64,000 nt of DNA from Oscillospiraceae bacterium (GTDB lineage: Bacteria > Bacillota > Clostridia > Oscillospirales > Acutalibacteraceae). The position numbers and the translations under genes were made by a program. Position 1 is the stretch's first letter. The number at the start of each line of letters is the position of its first letter. Location of the stretch: NCBI GenBank assembly GCA_031268405.1, contig JAIRXF010000012.1, forward strand, positions 26,553-90,552, in the 5' to 3' direction. Shown here piece after piece: positions 7,077 through 16,591 of the stretch. Under the pieces are notes generated by a model. The model was not told where the DNA came from. It ran no database searches and saw only the letters and a list, made by a program, of their open reading frames with translations.

Positions 7077-9077
7077 ATGGCCATTCTTCCAATAAAAAAA
7101 ATTAATATTTTTGCTTTTAAAGAAGACAAGGAAGATATTTTAAAATTAATTCAAACTATGGGGATAGTACAGATTAATGAATCGAATACTGATTTCGAAA
7201 AAGAAGACTCTTCTAATTACAAAGTTTTTTTCGAAAGAGCAGTCGACAGATTAAATCAAGCCTTGCAGATTATTAAAATCTACATCCCAAAAACAAACCT
7301 TCAATCCAATCTTTTAAATCCCAAAAGAATAATTCTTCCTAAAAAACGCGATGAGATAATTGAAGAAGAAAAAGAAATTACAAGATTAGCCAGTAAAATC
7401 ATATTTTCACACGAAGAAATTAAGCAAAAAAAAGCAGACTGTTTGCAGGTTAACTCAGAAATTGAATCTATAAAACCGTGGGAAAATTTAGATATACATT
7501 TAAGATTTAAAGAAACTAAATATACTCGTAGTTTTATTGGCAGCCTTCCTGGAGCTTTGAATCCACAAAAAATAACTAAAAAATTTTCTAAAGACCTTTC
7601 AAATATAGAGGATATAGAATTTGAAATAATCAGCGCCGATAAAAACCAAATTTGCGTGTTCGTTGTGTGCATGAAAGAAGACGAATTAAAAGTCGAATCT
7701 TGCTTGAACGATATGGGATTTACCAAACCATCTTCGGATTCTACCAAATTACCTCCAAAACATGAAAAAATAAAGCTTGAAAAAACACTGTGTTTTTTGA
7801 AACTACAAATAGCAACTTTAAAATCTGACATTTTAAATATTGCCAAAAAACTTGATGATTTTATGTTTTTAATAGATTTATATTCAAATAAAATTGAGGA
7901 ATACAACGCTATTGGCAAACTTTCTCACATGCACAATTTATTCATTCTATCGGGATATATTCTGCAAAAAGATTGTACTCTTTTAAAAACAACTTTGAGC
8001 AACAAGTTTTGCGTGGCCGTTGAATATGAGGAACCTCGCGATAATGAAAATACTCCCATTGTACTCAGTAATTCTTATCTTGTTTCTCCTCTTGAATCAG
8101 TCGTTGAAAGTTTTAGTTTGCCAAAAAAATATGAAGTCGATCCAACACCAATAATGTCCGTGTTTTATTATGTCCTTTTTGGTCTTATGCTTTCCGATGC
8201 AGCTTACGGATTTATAATATCTGTTGGCTGTATTTTTGCATTATTTAAATTTAAAAAATCCGGAAATTCGATTAAACAATCTGCAAAAATGTTTTTCATT
8301 TGCGGACTTTCTACGATGATTTGGGGGATTATGTTTGGAAGCTATTTTGGAGATGCTATTGATATAATATCGGATAAATTTTTTAAACATAAATTCTCCA
8401 TACAACCCTTGTGGTTTTTTCCTATAAAACAGCCCATGAAATTGCTTGGATTTTCTCTTGGTTTGGGCATTCTTCATATATTTACAGGGCTCGCTATAAA
8501 ATTATATTCTCTTATCAAACAAAAACACTATAAAGAGGCAATTTACGACGTTATTTTTTGGTATTTTTTGGTTGGGGGAATTGTTGTATACTCATTGTCT
8601 TCAGAAATAGTATGCGATATGTTGGTTCTTGATTTTAAGCTTTCTTCTGACGTTGCAAATTTTTTTGGAACCACTGCGGTTGTCGGCGCTCTTGGTATAT
8701 TATTTACATCTGGAAGAGAATCAAAAGGACTAAAAAGAATTCTAAAAGGAATTTATGCTCTTTACAATGTAACAGGATATATAAGTGACATTCTTTCTTA
8801 TTCAAGACTGCTCGCATTAGGCCTTGCAACTAGCGTTATATCTGGGGTTTTCAATGTTATGGCTGGAATGGTTAGCGACACTTTCTTGGGTCCTGTGTGG
8901 TTTTTGTTAATATTTTTAATCGGGCATTCTCTAAATATTTCTATAAATGCCCTAGGAGCGTATGTTCATACAAATCGTTTACAATTTATAGAATTTTTTG
9001 GCAAATTTTACGAAGGTGGTGGTCAAAAATTTTCACCCTTTAAATTAAACTCTAAATACACAACTTTGAAAAAATAA
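7077..9077 (+). CDS. ntpI: V-type ATPase subunit I (a-subunit homologue)
   Basis: Subunit I forms the membrane stator that carries ions to the K ring and holds the peripheral stalks. About 666 residues. The N-terminal half is cytoplasmic with long helical arms; the C-terminal half has seven or so hydrophobic segments (for example VFYYVLFGLMLSDAAYGFII, FGLMLSD, ILSYSRLLALGLATSVI). The family signature SYSRLLALGLA with the essential Arg is present, as is the C-terminal GAYVHTNRLQFIEFFGKFYEGGG. I chose ATG 7077 (AGAAGGG 9 bases upstream) over an in-frame TTG at 7068. Confidence 0.95.
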   Translation: MAILPIKKINIFAFKEDKEDILKLIQTMGIVQINESNTDFEKEDSSNYKVFFERAVDRLNQALQIIKIYIPKTNLQSNLLNPKRIILPKKRDEIIEEEKEITRLASKIIFSHEEIKQKKADCLQVNSEIESIKPWENLDIHLRFKETKYTRSFIGSLPGALNPQKITKKFSKDLSNIEDIEFEIISADKNQICVFVVCMKEDELKVESCLNDMGFTKPSSDSTKLPPKHEKIKLEKTLCFLKLQIATLKSDILNIAKKLDDFMFLIDLYSNKIEEYNAIGKLSHMHNLFILSGYILQKDCTLLKTTLSNKFCVAVEYEEPRDNENTPIVLSNSYLVSPLESVVESFSLPKKYEVDPTPIMSVFYYVLFGLMLSDAAYGFIISVGCIFALFKFKKSGNSIKQSAKMFFICGLSTMIWGIMFGSYFGDAIDIISDKFFKHKFSIQPLWFFPIKQPMKLLGFSLGLGILHIFTGLAIKLYSLIKQKHYKEAIYDVIFWYFLVGGIVVYSLSSEIVCDMLVLDFKLSSDVANFFGTTAVVGALGILFTSGRESKGLKRILKGIYALYNVTGYISDILSYSRLLALGLATSVISGVFNVMAGMVSDTFLGPVWFLLIFLIGHSLNISINALGAYVHTNRLQFIEFFGKFYEGGGQKFSPFKLNSKYTTLKK

Positions 9078-9197
9078 GTGGATTTAACGTTCGACTTTTG
9101 TTATTATGTCACTGTGGTAAAAAGATGCAATTCAATGGCTAAATATTTGGTTGATCCAGTCAACATTTTAGAAATATCGTACTTATGAGTCGAGTGA

Positions 9198-9731
<534 letters not shown>

Positions 9732-9882
9732 ATTCGCTATGTTTCTATATTTTAAAAATCGAACCTTGCATTGTTAACTAACTCAAAATCAACAAATTCA
9801 GCACTTTTTATTTGTATTTTCGTGGTCTTTATTTAAAATCTATGTTTGAGTTTCCGATTAATAGATTCAAGGAGTATAAATC

Positions 9883-10473
9883 GTGAGTGGTATAGAAAAC
9901 ATTGTGAAAAAAATAGAAAACAAAACTGACGAAGTAATACAGAAAATATTTGAAGAAGCTGACAAAAAAATCTTAGAAATTAATCTCAAGGTAAAAAAAC
10001 AGACAGATTCACGGATTAAAAAAATTTTTGAAAATTCCAATATTGTCGCTGAATTCACAAAATCAAAGGGAAAATCATCGTTAGAAGATCAAAAAAAGAA
10101 AAACATACTCAAAACCAAAAGAAAGATCGCAACAGATATCATAGAAAAAGCCAGAATTTACTTAAAAAATTTACCCGATAAAGAATATTTTGAAATCATA
10201 TTAAAAATTATAAAAAAATTTGCATTGCCTAAATCTGGGGAAATTCTTTTTTCTCAAAATGATTTATCAAGACTACCGCAAAATTTTGATTCTAAACTCA
10301 GTAAGATTCTAGAGAATAAAAACAAAAAACTCACAATATCAAAAAAAACCAATAGTTCCGATTTTGGATTTGTATTGATTTATGGATCAATTGAAGAAAA
10401 TTGCACTATAGACGCATTATTCGAAGAAAAGTACGATGTTTTTTTAGATACTGTCATTGGCATTATTTTTTGA
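9883..10473 (+). CDS. ntpE: V-type ATPase subunit E
   Basis: Subunit E is the peripheral-stalk partner of the G/H subunit and binds the catalytic head. 196 residues, starting with GTG after a clear AAGGAG. The N-terminal half is a charged helix (IENIVKKIENKTDEVIQKIF, EEADKKILEINLKVKKQ). The C-terminal half has the mixed alpha/beta fold with GFVLIYGSIEENCTIDALFEE, equivalent to the family's GG-DGRI-N-T-E-R-L-E region. Length matches. The expected next genes (C, F, A, B, D) do not follow; pheT does. Confidence 0.9.
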   Translation: MSGIENIVKKIENKTDEVIQKIFEEADKKILEINLKVKKQTDSRIKKIFENSNIVAEFTKSKGKSSLEDQKKKNILKTKRKIATDIIEKARIYLKNLPDKEYFEIILKIIKKFALPKSGEILFSQNDLSRLPQNFDSKLSKILENKNKKLTISKKTNSSDFGFVLIYGSIEENCTIDALFEEKYDVFLDTVIGIIF

Positions 10474-10630
10474 TTTAAGACTTTTTCTTCATTTATAAAA
10501 CAATAGAATCTTTGGGCAAAATCTCTTTTTCGTCTATGAACAAAAATTTTGTATTATTGGATTCTTATTAATATTAAGGTAAACAAGGGTTTTATAATTA
10601 AAAAATTACACAAAAATATATGGAGATTTT

Positions 10631-13000
10631 ATGTTTGTTTCAATGAAATGGGTGCAAGAATTTGTAAATCTTGATGGATTAAATCTTGAAGAGTTAATAC
10701 ATCGATTTACACTTTCCACCGCTGAAGTAGAAAATATTATCTATAAAGGCAAAAATATATCCGGAATTGTGATTGCGAAAATTTTGTCGGTTGAGAATCA
10801 CCCAAAGTCAAAAAAGCTTCATATTCTTAAAATTGACACGGGTGAAGAAATTCTACCCTGCGTTTGCGGGGCGCCAAATGTAAGAAAGGGCATGATAGTT
10901 GCCTTTGCCAAAGTTTCTTCCAATGTGAACGGCAATCGCATTGAATGTGTTGAGCTTGCCGGATATAAATCTTGCGGCATGTGCTGCTCGGAAGCCGAAC
11001 TTGGAATCTCTGATAAAAATTCAGGTATCATGGAATTAAATCTTGATGGTGAGCTTGGCACTGATATTGGAGGTATTGTAGATTTTGAAGACACAGTATT
11101 CGAAGTGGACAATAAGTCGCTTACCAACCGCCCTGATCTTTGGGGAATTTATGGAATAGCTCGCGAATTTGCCGCGATTTCGAATAGAAAATTAAAGCCG
11201 ATTGATCTTTTGGATTGTTCGGTGTATAAAAATCTTCCCAAAATTGATATAAATCTTTTATCTTCCAAGACTCTTCGTTATTCTTCTATTAAAATTGAAA
11301 ATATAACTCAAAATAATACACCATTAAATATTAAAACGAGACTTTTTTATTGCGGATTAAAAAGCAAAAACCTAATAGTAGACCTAACAAATTATGTTAT
11401 GTTGGAAATTGGCCAGCCCATGCATGCTTTTGATGGAAAAATAGTCAAAAACATACAAATAAAACACTTTAATCAACCTTTCGTGTTTAAAACTCTTGAC
11501 GGAATTAACAGAAATATAGATGAAAATACAATGATGGTCTGTTCAAACAATAAGCCCATCGCTATTGCTGGAATAATGGGTGGATTTGATTCTGAAATTC
11601 ACAGCAAAACTTCATCAATTCTTCTTGAAAGTGCCACTTTCGACGCAATTTCCATAAGAAAAAGTTCAAATTTTCTTTCTTGCAGAACAGATGCCAGCAC
11701 ACGTTTTGAAAAAAAACTTGATACAAATATGACCGTTGACGCTATAGGACGTTTTTTGAAAATTTTTTTAGAAATCGATTCAAAAGCTTCGGTTGTTTCA
11801 TGTCTATCTGACATTTGCGTTAAAACGCACAAACCTCTTCTCATTGATCTTGATAAAGAGTACCTAAATCGTTACACCGGGATCGAAATATCAAACAACA
11901 AAATAATCAAAATTTTTAAAAGCTTGGGTTTTGAGATTAAAGACAACGATGGTAACTTTAAGATTGTGGTTCCAACCTTTAGATCTACTAAGGACATCAA
12001 TATTAAAGCTGATTTGGTGGAAGAAATTACTCGCATTTACGGCTATGATAATTTTGAAATTAAACCAGCCACAGGCATACTTTCTCCAACAAAACTAAGT
12101 CCCGAAAAATCCCTTATTCGACAAATAAAAAATTTCTTAGTCACCCGATATAACATGCATGAAGTTAATTCATACATTTGGTGCGATGAAGCTCGCTATA
12201 AAGAAATTGGCATTGATATTGAACCAAATGTTAAAATTTTAAATTCTATTAATCCAAATTTTAGTACTTTGCGTTCTTCCATGATTCCCACGCTCTTATC
12301 TTTTATTTATGAAAACAGGGAGTTTGAAGATGATTTTGGCATTTTTGAAATAGGAAGTGTTTTAAGCGCCAACGGAGTCAGCGGCGGCGATTGTATTGAA
12401 AAAAGAAAATTGGGGCTAGCTTTGTTTAGTAAAACGAAATCGTCTGAAAAGTTATTCTTCGATTTACTTAATATCTTATCGGACATTATACGTACATCTA
12501 AAAATTGTAAAACTGTTTTTAAACATGTAAAATGTAATCATCATTGGCAACATCCAAACAACACTGTGGCTGTGGAAGTTAATTCTAAAAATCTTGGATT
12601 TATAAGTGTTCTTCATCCGTCAATCTTAGAAAAAATAAATAAAAAATCAAACATCGTTTTTGCCCAACTCGATTTTGATCTTTTTTCATCTATTAAAAAA
12701 CAAATCTTAAATTATAAAAAACCATATAAATTCCCAAACATCAAAGTCGATTTGTCGTTAGTTTTAAACAAAGACAAAATTTATAGCAATATCAGTAACA
12801 CTATAGAAAACTTAAATGTTAAATATTTAAAAAATATCAGATTGATCGACACTTTTAAGTTAGACGACGAAAAAATTGTTTTGACCATAAGATTAAACTT
12901 TGCTTCTGATGAAAAAACCCTCGTGCACAAAGAGGTTCAACTTTGTGTTGATCAAATTATTGAATCTCTTGAGAAAAAAAATATATTTCTTAAATCCTAG
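10631..13000 (+). CDS. pheT: Phenylalanyl-tRNA synthetase beta chain
   Basis: The beta chain of the (alpha-beta)2 enzyme that charges tRNA-Phe. 789 residues with the expected domains in order: the tRNA-binding OB fold (about 40-150, ISGIVIAKILSVENHPKSKKL and CVCGAPNVRKGM), the B3/B4 editing domain (about 210-390, FDGKIV, AIAGIMGG, SCRTDASTRFEK), B5 (about 400-475, DLVEEITRIYGYD), the catalytic-like core, and the C-terminal ferredoxin-like anticodon-binding domain (about 695-789, YKKPYKFPNIKVDLSLVLNK). TGGAGA precedes the ATG. pheS, normally immediately upstream, is not here. Confidence 0.97.
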   Translation: MFVSMKWVQEFVNLDGLNLEELIHRFTLSTAEVENIIYKGKNISGIVIAKILSVENHPKSKKLHILKIDTGEEILPCVCGAPNVRKGMIVAFAKVSSNVNGNRIECVELAGYKSCGMCCSEAELGISDKNSGIMELNLDGELGTDIGGIVDFEDTVFEVDNKSLTNRPDLWGIYGIAREFAAISNRKLKPIDLLDCSVYKNLPKIDINLLSSKTLRYSSIKIENITQNNTPLNIKTRLFYCGLKSKNLIVDLTNYVMLEIGQPMHAFDGKIVKNIQIKHFNQPFVFKTLDGINRNIDENTMMVCSNNKPIAIAGIMGGFDSEIHSKTSSILLESATFDAISIRKSSNFLSCRTDASTRFEKKLDTNMTVDAIGRFLKIFLEIDSKASVVSCLSDICVKTHKPLLIDLDKEYLNRYTGIEISNNKIIKIFKSLGFEIKDNDGNFKIVVPTFRSTKDINIKADLVEEITRIYGYDNFEIKPATGILSPTKLSPEKSLIRQIKNFLVTRYNMHEVNSYIWCDEARYKEIGIDIEPNVKILNSINPNFSTLRSSMIPTLLSFIYENREFEDDFGIFEIGSVLSANGVSGGDCIEKRKLGLALFSKTKSSEKLFFDLLNILSDIIRTSKNCKTVFKHVKCNHHWQHPNNTVAVEVNSKNLGFISVLHPSILEKINKKSNIVFAQLDFDLFSSIKKQILNYKKPYKFPNIKVDLSLVLNKDKIYSNISNTIENLNVKYLKNIRLIDTFKLDDEKIVLTIRLNFASDEKTLVHKEVQLCVDQIIESLEKKNIFLKS

Positions 13001-13240
13001 TTATATTACGTACGCAATTCATGTTTAAATTTTTGATATTGCTAAATTAATACGTATTTAATACAAACATTAAAACTGAATTTTCAAACTTTTGAATTAA
13101 CAATAATTTTTTTACAAAACAAATCAAATAAAAACCGATTTATTCTTCCCTCAGCAATGCAAAATCTTCTATTTTTTTAGAAATCAAGATTTAAATTATA
13201 ATTTCATTTCTCTCACGCGAGGTATGTAGATAGAATTCAT

Positions 13241-13280
13241 GCTCACTTATTTTATATTTTTAAATAAGTGAGAAGTGAGC
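13241..13280. repeat. 11-bp inverted repeat with overlapping alternative pairing
   Basis: CTCACTTATTT (13242-13252) pairs perfectly with AAATAAGTGAG (13262-13272). The outer GCTCACT (13241-13247) can also pair with AGTGAGC (13274-13280), so two mutually exclusive stems exist. There is no T tract on either side, which argues against a simple terminator. It may be a pheT 3' end processing hairpin or an operator. Confidence 0.5.
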
Positions 13281-13385
13281 TAAACTTACATTAAATAGTA
13301 AATTAATTTAATATTCAATGTGTTGAATTGCATCTTCATAGTTTAACCATATAATTCTACAATAAAATTAAAAAAACAATTAAAT

Positions 13386-13414
13386 TTGACTTTTATTTAA
13401 CTTAATGTTATAAT
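13386..13414 (+). promoter_or_regulatory. Promoter of the LPxTG-like surface protein gene
   Basis: TTGACT (13386-13391) and a perfect TATAAT (13409-13414) are 17 bases apart, among the strongest promoter matches in the window. The leader to the ATG is about 190 bases. Confidence 0.75.
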
Positions 13415-13609
13415 AAATTTAGGTGAATTAGATCTAGAATTTAAATATTATCTATAAATAATATTAAAAGAACAATGTATAACTTAATTCCACGCCAACA
13501 TGTATCTGTAAAAATTTTATCAAAATATATCGATTTACAACAGTTACATAGGAATATAAAGATCTTTTTTTACTAAATTAATTTAAATTTTTAGGAGGTT
13601 TATTTCTTT

Positions 13610-14653
13610 ATGAGAAGTAAAAAACAAAAAGCGTTAAAATCGTTGGCCTCGGTTGTGGTGCTTTCCAGTACAATTGGTTTAGTGGGTAATTTTAATGCTA
13701 ATAATAAAAACGTTTTTGCAGCGGGTAGTAGTTCGGACGCCAACAAGGAAGAAATCAAACATTTAAAAGGCTTACGCAATAAATGTGTTGAGGCAGAGAA
13801 ACACCTCAAGAAAAACTCAAATTATGTATCATTCATGTTGTGGAAAAATTACTACCCCGATGAACTCAACCGTAAGAACGCGTTTGAAGGATCGAGGTTG
13901 GTGAAATCTAGTAAACAATATCTCATAGAGTTTAATTCTAAAATGATCGACGGGATTGAAGATAAACAAACAAAAAACACCAGCTATTTTGAAACTTTGA
14001 AGGAACTTTCGGTTAAATTTTGTGATAATATTTTGAAACACAGAAATTTAAAAGAACAAAATACAGAAGAGAGTTTTTATGAATTATTCGCTTTTTGTAT
14101 TAATTACAATTGCGAGAAAGATTCAATTAAACTATCAACTTTCGACTGCGACTATGAAAAAAAATACCCCGTCGCTTACAAAAAAATTTTTGAGTGGTTC
14201 GGGAGTAATAAAAATTCAACTAAAATTTTCATGCGTATGTTTCATACGGTTTTTGACATCTTTTATGAAGAAAAACCTGCTCTCCCCGGCACAGAAATAC
14301 CGCTTCCAAAGGATGAGTCCATCGAATTCAAAAAAACGAGCGGATTGATAGAACAAATCTTTGCGAAGATCATTGAATCAATCGACAAAAAAATTAATGA
14401 ATTAGAAAAAACAAAAAAAGTAACAACAGCGAAAAAAAGCACTGCTCAACTTGCCGCTAAGGTGAAAAAAACACCAACTAACAGCAGCCCTAATTTGAAC
14501 TTCAAGGAGATGGGCGGAGTTCCCAAGACAGCCGATAATTCAAATTTAAGCCTTTTAAGTGTTTTGGGCATCTCTTTATCTACCTTGGTTGTCAGCTGTG
14601 GATATCTTTTAAATTCAGAACTTAAAAGAAGAAAAAGAATCCAACTTAGATAA
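13610..14653 (+). CDS. Cell-surface protein with signal peptide and LPxTG-like C-terminal anchor
   Basis: 347 residues of unknown family. Residues 1-39 form a signal peptide: basic MRSKKQKALK, a hydrophobic core (VVVLSSTIGLVG) and a cleavage site near VFAAGS. The mature part is helical and charged. Near the end a linker rich in Lys/Thr/Ser leads to VPKTADNS (about residues 304-311), then a hydrophobic helix (LSLLSVLGISLSTLVVSCGYLL) and a basic tail ELKRRKRIQLR. This tripartite tail is that of sortase substrates, with Val for Leu and Ala for Gly in the motif. The gene has its own strong promoter, GGAGG before the ATG, and a strong terminator. Confidence 0.85.
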   Translation: MRSKKQKALKSLASVVVLSSTIGLVGNFNANNKNVFAAGSSSDANKEEIKHLKGLRNKCVEAEKHLKKNSNYVSFMLWKNYYPDELNRKNAFEGSRLVKSSKQYLIEFNSKMIDGIEDKQTKNTSYFETLKELSVKFCDNILKHRNLKEQNTEESFYELFAFCINYNCEKDSIKLSTFDCDYEKKYPVAYKKIFEWFGSNKNSTKIFMRMFHTVFDIFYEEKPALPGTEIPLPKDESIEFKKTSGLIEQIFAKIIESIDKKINELEKTKKVTTAKKSTAQLAAKVKKTPTNSSPNLNFKEMGGVPKTADNSNLSLLSVLGISLSTLVVSCGYLLNSELKRRKRIQLR

Positions 14654-14682
14654 GCTTTTATTTTTAATCTGTTAAAACCCCT

Positions 14683-14723
14683 AAGGCTCTCATATTCTAA
14701 ATTTTGAAATGAGAGCCTTTTTT
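14683..14723 (+). terminator. Rho-independent terminator of the surface-protein gene
   Basis: AAGGCTCTCAT (14683-14693) and ATGAGAGCCTT (14709-14719) form a perfect 11-bp stem followed by six T residues. It overlaps the stop codon of the convergent gene at 14722 and may also serve that gene, where the T tract is weaker. Confidence 0.9.
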
Positions 14724-15711
14724 AACGCTCAAATTCTTTTAAATTAATAATATCCAACATATATTTGGCTCCTCGACCTAAAACAACTTGCACTATATCA
14801 AATCCTGGGCCTCTGTTTCCCTCAACTATAATGGGGCCGTTTTGAGAAATTGCGATATCCCATCCAACAACGGCAACTTTTGTGTTCACAAACGCCGCAT
14901 CAATCACTATTTTTTTTGTCTCTTCCCAAAAAGGAATTTTAAAAGAATCAAATTTCACTCCCGTAATTGGACTAACTTCGTATTTCTGGAGATTTTTAGT
15001 TATTCCGTTCCCTTTCAATGTTCCGGTATTAAGATCGACAAGTATTGCCAAGCCGCCTTTGTGAAAATTATCGGTTAAAAACTTTCCGGAACCAACCCTT
15101 GCTACAGCAAAAAATAAATCAGGTCTGCCCTTTATAATTCTCGTCATAACGCGAATGGTATTTATACTCCTGGGAGAAAGTCTAGCCCATTCGCTGTGTT
15201 GTTTTATTTTTTCTTCTAAAAAAAAACCTTTATCTTTTAATTTTTTATAAAATTTACCCAAATTTCCAATCTCATTAAAATTTACTTCAGATACATCCGT
15301 GCCACCCAAACCCACTATTGGTTTGATTACAAAATTTTTGTGTTTTAAAACAAATTTACTCAACGACTCTAATCCCTGACTTGTTTCAAAAAAATCTCTT
15401 TTTGTGTATTTTTTAAAATTCTTATTGAAGTTTATCTTATTTGAAAAAAAATCCGCATACTTTAAGCTACATACTTTTTTGTAGAACTTTGCTTGATATC
15501 CTATAGTTACATACTCTTTTTTTTCTTTAAAAGTTTTTTTGTAAAATCTGTAATTTAAATAATCCGATAAACCCGATCCAACTAAAATTGTACTAAAAAT
15601 CATATCTACAAACAAAATAAATGAGGGTTTGTTGATTTTTTTGCTCAAAATATTTATTTCTTTTATAAAATGCAGATAATTTCCAGAAAGCGCAAATTTT
15701 ATTAAACCCAC
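14722..15711 (-). CDS. ATP-grasp protein (sugar-transfer-associated type)
   Basis: 329 residues, GTG start after AGAGGG. The fold is that of ATP-grasp ligases: the ATP-binding lysine in FVIKPIVGLGGTDV (about 130-143), the hinge-side glutamates in FFLEEKIKQH (about 168-177), SINTIRVMT, GGLAILVDLNTGTLKG, and the metal-binding end WDIAISQNGPIIVEGNRGPG (about 286-305). This matches the sugar-transfer-associated ATP-grasp family often found with polysaccharide genes. The substrate is unknown; context here is wall-related genes (murD upstream) but no glycan cluster. Convergent with the surface-protein gene. Confidence 0.8.
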   Translation of the reverse strand: MGLIKFALSGNYLHFIKEINILSKKINKPSFILFVDMIFSTILVGSGLSDYLNYRFYKKTFKEKKEYVTIGYQAKFYKKVCSLKYADFFSNKINFNKNFKKYTKRDFFETSQGLESLSKFVLKHKNFVIKPIVGLGGTDVSEVNFNEIGNLGKFYKKLKDKGFFLEEKIKQHSEWARLSPRSINTIRVMTRIIKGRPDLFFAVARVGSGKFLTDNFHKGGLAILVDLNTGTLKGNGITKNLQKYEVSPITGVKFDSFKIPFWEETKKIVIDAAFVNTKVAVVGWDIAISQNGPIIVEGNRGPGFDIVQVVLGRGAKYMLDIINLKEFER

Positions 15712-15739
15712 AATATTCCCTCTTTTTATTTTAATTTCT

Positions 15740-16534
15740 TTAAAAACTGCAACAAGAATTGTTTATATTTTTTGACACAAACAAAGTGTAATCAATATTT
15801 TCTTTCATATTATGTTCAAAAAGAGTTGAAACTGCGGTCTGATATGCTAGCTGTGCTAAATTGTTGTTCTTGCTTAAATGACTAAGAATTATATGTGTTA
15901 AGCCCGAGTTTACAAGGTTTGGTAATTCTTTGGCACAATCCTCATTGGAGAGATGCCCAATGTCAGAAATTATACGCTTCTTAATGTTGTACGGATACTT
16001 TCCACATTCAACCATTTTAACATCGTGATTCGATTCTAAAAATAAAGTATCACAACCAACGATTGAATTTCTCATTTCATTGGTCACACAACCTGTATCT
16101 GTAACGAACGCTATTTTTCTTTCGTTTTGAGTCTCAAAAATATATCCAATCCCTTCACAACAATCGTGTGAAACATTAAATGATTTAACAAAAAAATCTC
16201 CTATTTCTACTCCTTTCGAAGGAATTACTTTAAACAATAATTTATCGCTAATTACTCTTGAATTATTCTTTTTTCTAAAAAAATTTATAGTTCCTTTCGA
16301 AGAATAAACTGGTATTTTATACTTAGAAGCAAAAATATGTAATCCTTTTACATGGTCCAAGTGTTCGTGTGTTATAAAGATAAAATTTATCTTTGATGGA
16401 TGAAGATTTTTCTGAATCAAACTATCCTCTGTTTGCTTTGCACTACGCCCTACATCTACAAGCACAGCGGTATTTTTACACTTTAAATAAGTACTATTTC
16501 CAGCACTACCACTAAAAAGAGGAAAAATTATCAT
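15740..16534 (-). CDS. MBL-fold hydrolase, YycJ/WalJ-like
   Basis: A metallo-beta-lactamase-fold phosphodiesterase or nuclease-like enzyme, 264 residues. It starts MIIFPLFSGSAGNST, the hallmark of the YycJ group, and has the metal motif THEHLDHVKG (about 60-69), VTDTGCVTN, LESNHD and the late HIILSHLSKNN. I chose ATG 16534 because GGAGGAG lies 11 bases or so upstream, between it and the earlier ATG at 16570, which has no ribosome site. YycJ is encoded with the WalRK two-component system in bacilli; here it lies next to two peptidase genes, a common stand-alone setting in Clostridia. Confidence 0.88.
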   Translation of the reverse strand: MIIFPLFSGSAGNSTYLKCKNTAVLVDVGRSAKQTEDSLIQKNLHPSKINFIFITHEHLDHVKGLHIFASKYKIPVYSSKGTINFFRKKNNSRVISDKLLFKVIPSKGVEIGDFFVKSFNVSHDCCEGIGYIFETQNERKIAFVTDTGCVTNEMRNSIVGCDTLFLESNHDVKMVECGKYPYNIKKRIISDIGHLSNEDCAKELPNLVNSGLTHIILSHLSKNNNLAQLAYQTAVSTLFEHNMKENIDYTLFVSKNINNSCCSF

Positions 16535-16591
16535 CAAAAAATCCACTCCTCCGGTTTCAAACTTCGTCATTTTTCAAACAAATCTCATTTA

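Larger units (their letters stand above)
13001..13609. other. Spacer with a hairpin and the promoter of the surface-protein gene
   Basis: No gene. It contains the inverted repeat at 13241-13280 and the promoter at 13386-13414, both listed separately. The rest is very AT-rich with no recognised feature. Confidence 0.6.
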
